This document shows positions 39,021 to 52,063 of a DNA stretch of 64,000 nucleotides, piece by piece. Within the stretch, counting starts at the first letter, position 1, and each line of letters starts with the position of its first letter. The position numbers and the translations under genes were made by a program. The DNA lies in NCBI GenBank assembly GCA_947623455.1, contig OX392532.1, positions 48,983,058 to 49,047,057 on the forward strand, read 5' to 3'. Origin of the DNA: Mimachlamys varia. Lineage: Eukaryota; Mollusca; Bivalvia; Pectinida; Pectinidae. Below the pieces are notes generated by a model. It did no database searches. It worked only from the letters and a program-made list of their open reading frames with translations, and was not told where the DNA came from.

Positions 39021-42001
39021 CTTAAGTATCTCGTCACACATACCTCTGTATCTTGTCATACAAACTTCTCTATCATGTCACACATACCTCTGTGTCTCGT
39101 CACACATATTTTTGTATCTTGTCACACAGACCTCGGTATTTGTTCACACAGACTTCTGTATCTTGTCACACAGACTTCTGTATCTTATCATACAAAGACA
39201 TCTGTTTCTCGTTATGCAGATTTTTGTATCTCGTCACACAGACTCCTGTATCTTATCATACAAAGACTTCTGTTTCTCGTTACAAAGACTTCTGTATCTC
39301 GTCACACAGACTTCTGTATCTTGTCACACAGACTTCTGTATCTTTTCAAACAGACTTCTGTATCATGTTACACATACTTCTGTATCTCGTCACACCGACT
39401 TCTGTACCTTTTCACATAGATTTCTTCGTTTTCACACATACTTCTGTATGTTGTCACACATATTTCTGTATTTGTCACACAGACTTCTGTATCATGTCAC
39501 ATGGACTTGTGTATCGTGTTACACATATTTCTTTTTTTTCACACAGACCTTAGTATTTGTTCACAGAGACTTCTGTATATTTGTCACACATACTTCTGTA
39601 TCTTGTCACATGGACTTGTGTATCGTGTCACACATATTTCTGTATCTCGTTACACAGCCTTCTGTATCTCGTCACACAGCTTTCTGTATCTTGTCACACA
39701 GCTTTCTGTATCTTGTCACACAAAGACTTCTGTTTCTCGTTACCCAGACTTCTGTTTCCCGTCACATAAACTTCTGTATCTTGTCACACGGACTTCTGTA
39801 TCTTTTAAAACAGACTTCTGTATCATGTTACACATAATTCTGTATCTCGTCACACCGACTTCTGTATCTTTTCACATAGATTTCTTCGTTTTCACACATA
39901 CTTCTGTATGTTGTCACACATATTTCTGTATTTGTCACACATACTTCTGTATCTTGTCACATGGACTTGTGTATCGTGTCACACATATTTCTGTATCTCG
40001 TTACACAGCCTTCTGTATCTCGTCACACAGCTTTCTGTATCTTGTCACACAGCTTTCTGTATCTTGTCACACAAAGACCTCTGTTTCTCGTTACCCAGAC
40101 TTCTGTTTCCCGTCACATAAACTTCTGTATCTTGTCACACGGACTTCTGTATCTTTTAAAACAGACTTCTGTATCATGTTACACATACTTCTGTATCTCG
40201 TCACACAGACTTCTGTATTTGTCACACAGGCTTCTGTATCTTGTCACACAGACCTCGGTATTTGTACATACAGACTTCTCTATCATATCTGACATACTTT
40301 TGTATCTTGTCACACATACTTTTGTATTTGTCACACAGAATTATGTATCTTGTCACACACAGACTTCTGTATTTCGTCACACAGATTTCTGTATCTTGTA
40401 ACACAGAAATATGTATTTTGTAACACATATTTCTGTATCTTGTCACACAGACATCGGTATTTGTTCACACAGACTTCTGTATCTTGTCACACATATTTCT
40501 GTATCTTGTCACACATACTTTTGTATCTCGTCACACGGACTTCTGTATCTTGTCACACAGACTTCTTCATAGTCACATAGACTTCTGTATCTTGTCACAC
40601 AGACCTCGGTATCTTGTAACACAGACTTCTCTATCTTGTCACACAGACTTCTGTATTTGTCACACAGGCTTCTGTATCTTGTCTCACAGACCTCGGTATT
40701 TGTACACACAGACTTATCTAATATATCACACATACTTCTATATCTTATCGCAAAAAAAGTTCTGTTTATCGTTACACAGATTTTTGTATCTTGTCACACA
40801 GACTTCTGTATATATGTCGAACATACTTCTGTTTCTTGTCACACAAAGACTTCTGTTTCTCGTTACACAGACTTCTGTTTCCCGTCACACGGACTTCTGT
40901 ATCTTGTCACAAATATTTCTGTATCTTGTCACAAATACTTCTTCATATTCACACAGACTTATTCATAGTCACACAAACTTCTTCATAGTCACACAAACCT
41001 CGGTATTTGTTCACACAGACTTTTGCATCTTGTCACACTTACCTCTGTTTCTCGTCACACGGACTTCTTCATTGTCACACATACTTCTAAATCTTGTTAC
41101 ACTGACTTCTGTATCTTGTCACACAGACCTCGGTATTTGTACATACAGACTTCTCTATCATATCTGACATACTTTTGTATCTTGTCACACATACTTTTGT
41201 ATTTGTCACACAGAATTATGTATCTTGTCACACACAGACTTCTGTATTTCGTCACACAGATTTCTGTATCTTGTAACACAGAAATATGTATTTTGTAACA
41301 CATATTTCTGTATCTTGTCACACAGACATCGGTATTTGTTCACACAGACTTCTGTATCTTGTCACACATATTTCTGTATCTTGTCACACATACTTTTGTA
41401 TCTCGTCACACGGACTTCTGTATCTTGTCACACAGACTTCTTCATAGTCACATAGACTTCTGTATCTTGTCACACAGACCTCGGTATCTTGTAACACAGA
41501 CTTCTCTATCTTGTCACACAGACTTCTGTATTTGTCACACAGGCTTCTGTATCTTGTCTCACAGACCTCGGTATTTGTACACACAGACTTATCTAATATA
41601 TCACACATACTTCTATATCTTATCGCAAAAAAAGTTCTGTTTATCGTTACACAGATTTTTGTATCTTGTCACACAGACTTCTGTATATTTGTCGAACATA
41701 CTTCTGTTTCTTGTCACACAAAGACTTCTGTTTCTCGTTACACAGACTTCTGTTTCCCGTCACACGGACTTCTGTATCTTGTCACAAATATTTCTGTATC
41801 TTGTCACACATACTTCTTCATATTCACACAGACTTATTCATAGTCACACAAACTTCTTCATAGTCACACAAACCTCGGTATTTGTTCACACAGACTTTTG
41901 CATCTTGTCACACATACCTCTGTTTCTCGTCACACGGACTTCTTCATTGTCACACATACTTCTAAATCTTGTTACACTGACTTCTGTATTTGTCACATAG
42001 A
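39021..42001 (+). repeat. HOR unit H19, 2981 bp, two local duplications
   Basis: The T tract is T8 (39532-39539). The core block with the CAGCTTTCTG pair is present twice 351 bp apart (from 39557 and 39908); the second copy lacks the T tract. Then an 875-bp segment is tandemly duplicated. The distal part uses CTAATATATC and TATCGC-A7 (A runs at 40752 and 41627, 875 bp apart), as in H0 and H3. TATCTGACATAC occurs in both copies. Confidence 0.9.
40231..41980 (+). repeat. 875-bp tandem duplication in H19
   Basis: Copies are 40231-41105 and 41106-41980; both end in GTTACACTGA. The junction at 41105/41106 joins the CTTCTAAATC end of the unit back to the monomer that precedes the TTTGTACATAC block. 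The copies share TATCTGACATAC and CAGAAATATG. They differ at ATATATGTCG (about 40810) versus ATATTTGTCG (about 41685), CACAAATACTTC versus CACACATACTTC, and CACACTTACC versus CACACATACC. Confidence 0.9.
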
Positions 42002-44015
42002 CTTAAGTATCTCGTCACACATACCTCTGTATCTTGTCATACAAACTTCTCTATCATGTCACACATACCTCTGTGTTTCGTCACACATATTTTTGTATCT
42101 TGTCACACAGACCTCGGTATTTGTTCACACAGACTTCTGTATCTTGTCACACAGACTTCTGTATCTTATCATACAAAGACTTCTGTTTTTCGTTATGCAG
42201 ATTTTTGTATCTCGTCACACAGACTCCTGTATCTTATCATACAAAGACTTCTGTTTCTCGTTACAAAGACTTCTGTATCTCGTCACACAGACTTCTGTTT
42301 CTTTTCAAACAGACTTCTGTATCATGTTACACATACTTCTGTATCTCGTCACACCGACTTCTGTATCTTTTCACATAGATTTCTTCGTTTTCACACATAC
42401 TTCTGTATGTTGTCACACATATTTCTGTATTTGTCACACAGACTTCTGTATCATGTCACATGGACTTGTGTATCGTGTTACACATATTTCTTTTTTTTTC
42501 ACACATACCTTAGTATTTGTTCACAGAGACTTCTGTATATTTGTCACACATACTTCTGTATCTTGTCACATGGACTTGTGTATCGTGTCACACATATTTC
42601 TGTACCTCGTTACACAGCCTTCTGTATCTCGTCACACAGCTTTCTGTATCTTTTCACACAGGCTTCTGTATCTTGTCACACAGACCTCGGTATTTGTACA
42701 TACAGACTTCTCTATCATATCACACATACTTTTGTATCTTGTCACACATACTTTTGTATTTGTCACACAGAATTATGTATCTTGTCACACACAGACTTCT
42801 GTATTTCGTCACACAGATTTCTGTATCTTGTAACACAGACATATGTATTTTGTAACACATATGTCTGTATCTTGTCACACAGACATCGGTATTTGTTCAC
42901 ACAGACTTCTGTATCTTGTCACACATATTTCTGTATCTTGTCACACATACTTTTGTATCTCGTCACACGGACTTCTGTATCTTGTCACACAGACTTCTTC
43001 ATAGTCACATAGACTTCTGTATCTTGTCACACAGACCTCGGTATCTTGTAACACAGACTTCTCTATCTTGTCACACAGACTTCTGTATCTTGTCTCACAG
43101 GCTTCTGTATCTTGTCACACAGACCTCGGTATTTGTACACACAGACTTATCTATCATATCACACATACTTCTGTATCTTATCGAAAAAAAGTTATGTTTA
43201 TCGTTACACAGATTTTTGTATCTTGTCACACAGACTTCTGTATATTTGTCGAACATACTTCTGTTTCTTGTCACACAAAGACTTCTGTTTCTCGTTACAC
43301 AGACTTCTGTTTCCCGTCACACGGACTTCTGTATCTTGTCACAAATATTTCTGTATCTTGTCACACATACTTCTTCATATTCACACAGACTTATTCATAG
43401 TCACACAAACTTCTTCATAGTCACACAAACCTCGGTATTTGTTCACACAGACTTTTGCATCTTGTCACACATACCTCTGTTTCTCGTCACACGGACTTCT
43501 TCATTGTCACACATACTTCTAAATCTTGTTACACTGACTTCTGTATTTGTCTCACAGGCTTCTGTATCTTGTCACACAGACCTCGGTATTTGTACACACA
43601 GACTTATCTATCATATCACACATACTTCTGTATATTATCGAAAAAAAGTTCTGTTTATCGTTACACAGATTTTTGTATCTTGTCACACAGACTTCTGTAT
43701 ATTTGTCGAACATACTTCTGTTTCTTGTCACACAAAGACTTCTGTTTCTCGTTACACAGACTTCTGTTTCCCGTCACACGGACTTCTGTATCTTGTCACG
43801 AATATTTCTGTATCTTGTCACACATACTTCTTCATATTCACACAGACTTATTCATAGTCACACAAACTTCTTCATAGTCACACAAACCTCGGTATTTGTT
43901 CACACAGACTTTTGCATCTTGTCACACATACCTCTGTTTCTCGTCACACGGACTTCTTCATTGTCACACATACTTCTAAATCTTGTTACACTGACTTCTG
44001 TATTTGTCACATAGA
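42002..44015 (+). repeat. HOR unit H20, 2014 bp, internal deletion plus repeated tail
   Basis: The T tract is T9 (42491-42499). The core stops after the CAGCTTTCTG monomer and jumps near 42655 to CACACAGGCTTCTG, losing TTTTAAAAC and GGGTTTTTT. The tail runs to CTTCTAAATC (about 43535), then steps back to TTTGTCTCACAGG and is read again. There are therefore two A7 runs (43184 and 43641), 457 bp apart. TGTGTTTCGTC near 42074 is shared only with H22. Confidence 0.9.
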
Positions 44016-46011
44016 CTTAAGTATCTCGTCACACATACCTCTGTATCTTGTCATATAAACTTCTCTATCATGTCACACATACCTCTGTGTCTCGTCACAC
44101 ATATTTTTGTATCTTGTCACACAGACCTCGGTATTTGTTCACACAGACTTCTGTATCTTGTCACACAGACTTCTGTATCTTATCATACAAAGACTTCTGT
44201 TTTTCGTTATGCAGATTTTTGTATCTCGTCACACAGACTTCTGTATCTTATCATACAAAGACTTCTGTTTCTCGTTACAAAGACTTCTGTATCTCGTCAC
44301 ACAGACTTCTGTATCTTTTCAAACAGACTTCTGTATCATGTTACACATACTTCTGTATCTCGTCACACCGACTTCTGTATCTTTTCACATAGATTTCTTC
44401 GTTTTCACACATACTTCTGTATGTTGTCACACATATTTCTGTATTTGTCACACAGACTTCTGTATCATGACACATGGACTTGTGTATCGTGTTACACATA
44501 TTTCTTTTTTTTCACACAGACCTTAGTATTTGTTCACAGAGACTTCTGTATATTTGTCACACATACTTCTGTATCTTGTCACATGGACTTGTGTATCGTG
44601 TCACACATATTTCTGTACCTCGTTACGCAGCCTTCTGTATCTCGTCACACAGCTTTCTGTATCTTGTCACACAGCTTTCTGTATCTTGTCACACGAAGAC
44701 TTCTGTTTCTCGTTACCCAGACTTCTGTTTCCCGTCACATAAACTTCTGTATCTTGTCACACGGACTTCTGTATCTTTTAAAACAGACTTCTGTATCATG
44801 TTATTCATACTTCTGTATCTCGTCACACCGACTTTTGTATCTTTTCACATATGTTTCTTCGTTTTCACACATACTTCTGTATTTGTCACAAAGACTTCTG
44901 TATCATATCACAAGGACTTGTGTATCGTGTCACACATATTTCTGGGTTTTTTCATACAGACCTTAGTATTTGTTCACACAGCTTTCTGTATCTTGTCACA
45001 CAAAGACTTCTGTTTCTCGTTACCCAGACTTCTGTTTCCCGTCACATAGACGTCTGTATCTTGTCACACGGACTTCTGTATCTTTTAAAACAGACTTCTG
45101 TATCATGTTACACATACTTCTGTATCTCGTCACACAGACTGCTGTATTTGTCACACAGGCTTCTGTATCTTGTCACACAGACCTCGGTATTTGTACATAC
45201 AGACTTCTCTATCATATCACACAGACTTTTGTATCTTGTCACACATACTTTTGTATTTGTCACACAGAATTATGTATCTTGTCACACACAGACTTCTGTA
45301 TTTCGTCACACAGATTTCTGTATCTTGTAACACAGACATATGTATTTTGTAACACATATGTCTGTATCTTATCAAACAGACATCAGTATTTGTTCACACA
45401 GACTTCTGTATCTTGTCACACATATTTCTGTATCTTGTCACACATACTTTTGTATCTCGTCACATGGACTTCTGTATCTTGTCACACAGTCTTCTTCCTA
45501 GTCACATAGACTTCTGTATCTTGTCACACAGACCTCGGTATCTTGTAACACAGACTTCTCTATCTTGTCACACAGACCTCGGTATTTGTACACACAGACT
45601 TATCTATCATATCACACATACTTCTGTATCTTATCGAAAAAAAGTTCTGTTTATCGTTACACAGATTTTTGTATCTTGCCACACAGACTTCTGTATATTT
45701 GTCGAACATACTTCTGTTTCTTGTCACACAAAGACTTCTGTTTCTCGTTACACAGACTTCTGTTTCCCGTCACACGGACTTCTGTATCTTGTCACAAATA
45801 TTTCTGTATCTTGTCACACATACTTCTTCATATTCACACAGACTTCTTCATAGTCACACAAACCTCTTCATAGTCACACAAACCTCGGTATTTGTTCACA
45901 CAGACTTTTGCATCTTGTCACACTTACCTCTGTTTCTCGTCACACGGACTTCTTCATTGTCACACATACTTCTAAATCTTGTTACACTGACTTCTGTATT
46001 TGTCACATAGA
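44016..46011 (+). repeat. HOR unit H21, 1996 bp, type B
   Basis: Length is 1988 plus T8 (44505-44512). Type-B marks are GTACCTCGTTACGCAG, CACACGAAGAC, CAGACTGCTG and GACATCAG. Private changes are ATCATGACACATGG (about 44465), TTATTCATAC (about 44802), CACATATGTTTC (about 44846) and CACAAGGAC (about 44910). The CTTCTTCCTAGTC change near 45490 is shared only with H23. A7 run 45637-45643. Confidence 0.92.
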
Positions 46012-48023
46012 CTTAAGTATCTCGTCACACATACCTCTGTATCTTGTCATACAAACTTCTCTATCATGTCACACATACCTCTGTGTTTCGTCACACATAT
46101 TTTTGTATCTTGTCACACAGACCTCGGTATTTGTTCACACAGACTTCTGTTTCTTGTCACACAGACTTCTGTATCTTATCATACAAAGACTTCTGTTTTT
46201 CGTTATGCCGATTTTTGTATCTCGTCACACAGACTCCTGTATCTTATCATACAAAGACTTCTGTTTCTCGTTACAAAGACTTCTGTATCTCGTCACACAG
46301 ACTTCTGTATCTTTTCAAACAGACTTCTGTATCATGTTACACATACTTCTGTATCTCGTCACACCGACTTCTGTATCTTTTCACATAGATTTCTTCGTTT
46401 TCACACATACTTCTGTATGTTGTCACACATATTTCTGTATTTGTCACACAGACTTCTGTATCATGTCACATGGACTTGTGTATCGTGTTACACATATTTC
46501 TTTTTTTTCACACATACCTTAGTATTTGTTCACAGAGACTTCTGTATATTTGTCACACATACTTCTGTATCTTGTCACATGGACTTGTGTATCGTGTCAC
46601 ACATATTTCTGTACCTCGTTACACAGCCTTCTGTATCTCGTCACACAGCTTTCTGTATCTTGTCACACAGGCTTCTGTATCTTGTCACACAGACCTCGGT
46701 ATTTGTACATACAGACTTCTCTATCATATCACACATACTTTTGTATCTTGTCACACATACTTTTGTATTTGTCACACAGAATTATGTATCTTGTCACACA
46801 CAGACTTCTGTATTTCGTCACACAGATTTCTGGATCTTGTAACACAGACATATGTATTTTGTAACACATATGTCTGTATCTTGTCACACAGACATCGGTA
46901 TTTGTTCACACAGACTTCTGTATCTTGTCACACATATTTCTGTATCTTGTCACACATACTTTTGTATCTCGTCACACGGACTTCTGTATCTTGTCACACA
47001 GACTTCTTCATAGTCACATAGACTTCTGTATCTTGTCACACAGACCTCGGTATCTTGTAACACAGACTTCTCTATCTTGTCACACAGACTTCTGTATTTG
47101 TCTCACAGGCTTCTGTATCTTGTCACACAGACCTCGGTATTTGTACACACAGACTTATCTATCATATCACACATACTTCTGTATCTTATCGAAAAAAAGT
47201 TCTGTTTATCGTTACACAGATTTTTGTATCTTGTCACACAGACTTCTGTATATTTGTCGAACATACTTCTGTTTCTTGTCACACAAAGACTTCTGTTTCT
47301 CGTTACACAGACTTCTGTTTCCCGTCACACGGACTTCTGTATCTTGTCACAAATATTTCTGTATCTTGTCACACATACTTCTTCATATTCACACAGACTT
47401 ATTCATAGTCACACAAACTTCTTCATAGTCACACAAACCTCGGTATTTGTTCACACAGACTTTTGCATCTTGTCACACATACCTCTGTTTCTCGTCACAC
47501 GGACTTCTTCATTGTCACACATACTTCTAAATCTTGTTACACTGACTTCTGTATTTGTCTCACAGGCTTCTGTATCTTGTCACACAGACCTCGGTATTTG
47601 TACACACAGACTTATCTATCATATCACACATACTTCTGTATCTTATCGAAAAAAAGTTCTGTTTATCGTTACACAGATTTTTGTATCTTGTCACACAGAC
47701 TTCTGTATATTTGTCGAACATACTTCTGTTTCTTGTCACACAAAGACTTCTGTTTCTCGTTACACAGACTTCTGTTTCCCGTCACACGGACTTCTGTATC
47801 TTGTCACAAATATTTCTGTATCTTGTCACACATACTTCTTCATATTCACACAGACTTATTCATAGTCACACAAACTTCTTCATAGTCACACAAACCTCGG
47901 TATTTGTTCACACAGACTTTTGCATCTTGTCACACATACCTCTGTTTCTCGTCACACGGACTTCTTCATTGTCACACATACTTCTAAATCTTGTTACACT
48001 GACTTCTGTATTTGTCACATAGA
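46012..48023 (+). repeat. HOR unit H22, 2012 bp, copy of H20
   Basis: It has the same arrangement as H20: TGTGTTTCGTC (about 46085), the jump to CACACAGGCTTCTG near 46665, and the repeated tail with A7 runs at 47192 and 47649 (457 bp apart). It is two bases shorter than H20: one T less in the tract (T8, 46501-46508), and TATTTGTCTC near 47095 where H20 has TATCTTGTCTC. Private TATGCCGATTTT (about 46205) and TTTCTGGATC (about 46829). Confidence 0.92.
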
Positions 48024-50019
48024 CTTAAGTATCTCGTCACACATACCTCTGTATCTTGTCATATAAACTTCTCTATCATGTCACACATACCTCTGTGTCT
48101 CGTCACACATATTTTTGTATCTTGTCACACAGACCTCGGTATTTGTTCACACAGACTTCTGTATCTTGTCACACAGACTTCTGTATCTTATCATACAAAG
48201 ACTTCTGTTTTTCGTTATGCAGATTTTTGTATCTCGTCACACAGACTTCTGTATCTTATCATACAAAGACTTCTGTTTCTCGTTACAAAGACTTCTGTAT
48301 CTCGTCACACAGACTTCTGTATCTTTTCAAACAGACTTCTGTATCATGTTACACATACTTCTGTATCTCGTCACACCGACTTCTGTATCTTTTCACATAG
48401 ATTTCTTCGTTTTCACACATACTTCTGTATGTTGTCACACATATTTCTGTATTTGTCACACAGACTTCTGTATCATGTCACATGGACTTGTGTATCGTGT
48501 TACACATATTTCTTTTTTTTCACACAGACCTTAGTATTTGTTCACAGAGACTTCTGTATATTTGTCACACATACTTCTGTATCTTGTCACATGGACTTGT
48601 GTATCGTGTCACACATATTTCTGTACCTCGTTACGCAGCCTTCTGTATCTCGTCACACAGCTTTCTGTATCTTGTCACACAGCTTTCTGTATCTTGTCAC
48701 ACGAAGACTTCTGTTTCTCGTTACCCAGACTTCTGTTTCCCGTCACATAAACTTCTGTATCTTGTCACACGGACTTCTGTATCTTTTAAAACAGACTTCT
48801 GTATCATGTTACACATACTTCTGTATCTCGTCACACCGACTTTTGTATCTTTTCACATAGGTTTCTTCGTTTTCACACATACTTCTGTATTTGTCACAAA
48901 GACTTCTGTAACATATCACATGGACTTGGGTATCGTGTCACACATATTTCTGGGTTTTTTCATACAGACCTTAGTATTTGTTCACACAGCTTTCTGTATC
49001 TTGTCACACAAAGACTTCTGTTTCTCGTTACCCAGACTTCTGTTTCCCGTCACATAAACGTCTGTATCTTGTCACACGGACTTCTGTATCTTTTAAAACA
49101 GACTTCTGTATCATGTTACACATACTTCTGTATCTCGTCACACAGACTGCTGTATTTGTCACACAGGCTTCTGTATCTTGTCACACAGACCTCGGTATTT
49201 GTACATACAGACTTCTCTATCATATCACACAGACTTTTGTATCTTGTCACACATACTTTTGTATTTGTCACACAGAATTATGTATCTTGTCACACACAGA
49301 CTTCTGTATTTCGTCACACAGATTTCTGTATCTTGTAACACAGACATATGTATTTTGTAACACATATGTCTGTATCTTATCACACAGACATCAGTATTTG
49401 TTCACACAGACTTCTGTATCTTGTCACACATATTTCTGTATCTTGTCACACATACTTTTGTATCTCGTCACATGGACTTCTGTATCTTGTCACACAGTCT
49501 TCTTCCTAGTCACATAGACTTCTGTATCTTGTCACACAGACCTCGGTATCTTGTAACACAGACTTCTCTATCTTGTCACACAGACCTCGGTATTTGTACA
49601 CACAGACTTATCTATCATATCACACATACTTCTGTATCTTATCGAAAAAAAGTTCTGTTTATCGTTACACAGATTTTTGTATCTTGCCACACAGACTTCT
49701 GTATATTTGTCGAACATACTTCTGTTTCTTGTCACACAAAGACTTCTGTTGCTCGTTACACAGACTTCTGTTTCCCGTCACACGGACTTCTGTATCTTGT
49801 CACAAATATTTCTGTATCTTGTCACACATACTTCTTCATATTCACACAGACTTCTTCATAGTCACACAAACCTCTTCATAGTCACACAAACCTCGGTATT
49901 TGTTCACACAGACTTTTGCATCTTGTCACACTTACCTCTGTTTCTCGTCACACGGACTTCTTCATTGTCACACATACTTCTAAATCTTGTCACACTGACT
50001 TCTGTATTTGTCACATAGA
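48024..50019 (+). repeat. HOR unit H23, 1996 bp, type B, copy of H21
   Basis: Length is 1988 plus T8 (48513-48520). CTTCTTCCTAGTC near 49500 ties it to H21. CTGTTGCTCG near 49748 is shared with H27. Private TGTAACATATCAC and GACTTGGGTATC lie near 48910-48930. A7 run 49645-49651. Confidence 0.92.
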
Positions 50020-52063
50020 CTTAAGTATCTCGTCACACATACCTCTGTATCTAGTCATACAAACTTCTCTATCATGTCACACATACCTCTGTGTCTCGTC
50101 ACACATATTTTTGTATCTTGTCACACAGACCTCGGTATTTGTTCACACAGACTTCTGTATCTTGTCACACAGACTTCTGTATCTTATCATACAAAGACTT
50201 CTGTTTCTCGTTATGCAGATTTCTGTATCTCGTCACACAGACTCCTGTATCTTATCATACAAAGACTTCTGTTTCTCGTTACAAAGACTTCTGTATCTCG
50301 TCACACAGACTTCTGTATCTTTTCAAACGGACTTCTGTATCATGTTACACATACTTCTGTATCTCGTCACACCGACTTCTGTATCTTTTCACATAGATTT
50401 CTTCGTTTTCACACATACTTCTGTATGTTGTCACACATATTTCTGTATTTGTCACACAGACTTCTGTATCATGTCACATGGATTTGTGTATCGTGTTACA
50501 CATATTTCTTTTTTTTTTTCACACAGACCTTAGTATTTGTTCACAGAGACTTCTGTATATTTGTCACACATACTTCTGTATCTTGTCACATGGACTTGTG
50601 TATCGTGTCACACATATTTCTGTATCTCGTTACACAGCCTTCTGTATTTCGTCACACAGCTTTCTGTATCTTGTCACACAGCTTTCTGTATCTTGTCACA
50701 CAAAGACTTCTGTTTCTCGTTACCCAGACTTCTGTTTCCCCTCATATAAACTTCTGTATCTTGTCACACGGACTTCTGTATCTTTTAAAACAGACTTCTG
50801 TATCATGTTACACATACTTCTGTATCTCGTCAAACCGACTTCTGTATCTTTTCACATAGGTTTCATCGTTTTCACACATACTTCTGTATTTGTCATACAG
50901 ACTTCTGTATCATATCACATGGACTTGTGTATCGTGTAACACATATTTCTGGGTTTTTTCATACAGACCTTAGTATTTGTTCACACAGATTTCTGTATAT
51001 TTGTCACACATACTTCTGTATCTTGTCACATGGACTTGTGTATCGTCTCACACATATTTTTGTATCTCGTTACACAGCTTTCTGTAACTCGTCACACAGC
51101 TTTCTGTATCTTGTCACACAAAGACTTCTGTTTCTCGTTACACAGACTTCTGTTTCCCGTCAAACATACTTCTGTATCTCGTCACACAGACTTCTGTATT
51201 TGTCACACAGGCTTCTGTATCTTGTCACACAGACCTCGGTATTTGTACATACAGACTTCTCTATCATATCACACATACTTTTGTATCTTGTCACACATGC
51301 TTTTGTATTTGTCACACAGAATTATGTATCTTGTCACACACAGACTTCTGTATTTCGTCACACAGATTTCTGTATCTTGTAACACAGACATATGTATTTT
51401 GTAACACATATGTCTGTATCTTATCACACAGACATCAGTATTTGTTCACACAGACTTCTGTATCTTGTCACACATATTTCTGTATCTTGTCACACATACT
51501 TTTGTATCTCGTCACATGGACTTCTGTATCTTGTCACACAGTCTTCTTCATAGTCACATAGACTTCTGTATCTTGTCACACAGACCTCGGTATCTTGTAA
51601 CACAGACTTCTCTATCTTGTCACACAGACCTCGGTATTTGTACACACAGACTTATCTATCATATCACACATACTTCTGTATCTTATCGAAAAAAAGTTCT
51701 GTTTATCGTTACACAGATTTTTGTATCTTGTCACACAGACTTCTGTATATTTGTCGAACATACTTCTGTTTCTTGTCACACAAAGACTTCTGTTTCTCGT
51801 TACACAGACTTCTGTTTCCCGTCACACGGACTTCTGTATCTTGTCACAAATATTTCTGTATCTTGTCACACATACTTCTTCATATTCACACAGACTTATT
51901 CATAGTCACACAAACTTCTTCATAGTCACACAAACCTCGGTATTTGTTCACACAGACTTTTGCATCTTGTCACACATACCTCTGTTTCTCGTCACACGGA
52001 CTTCTTCATTGTCACACATACTTCTAAATCTTGTTACACTGACTTCTGTATTTGTCACATAGA
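50020..52063 (+). repeat. HOR unit H24, 2044 bp, short type A
   Basis: The composition is 2166 minus 43 minus 90 plus T11 (50509-50519), the longest T tract in the window. Only one GTAACTCGTC..GTCAAACATAC block is present (about 51087-51175). GGATTTGTGTATCG (about 50481), GTGTAACACATATTTC (about 50935) and CACACATGCTTTTG (about 51295) are shared with H25. A7 run 51689-51695. Confidence 0.92.
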
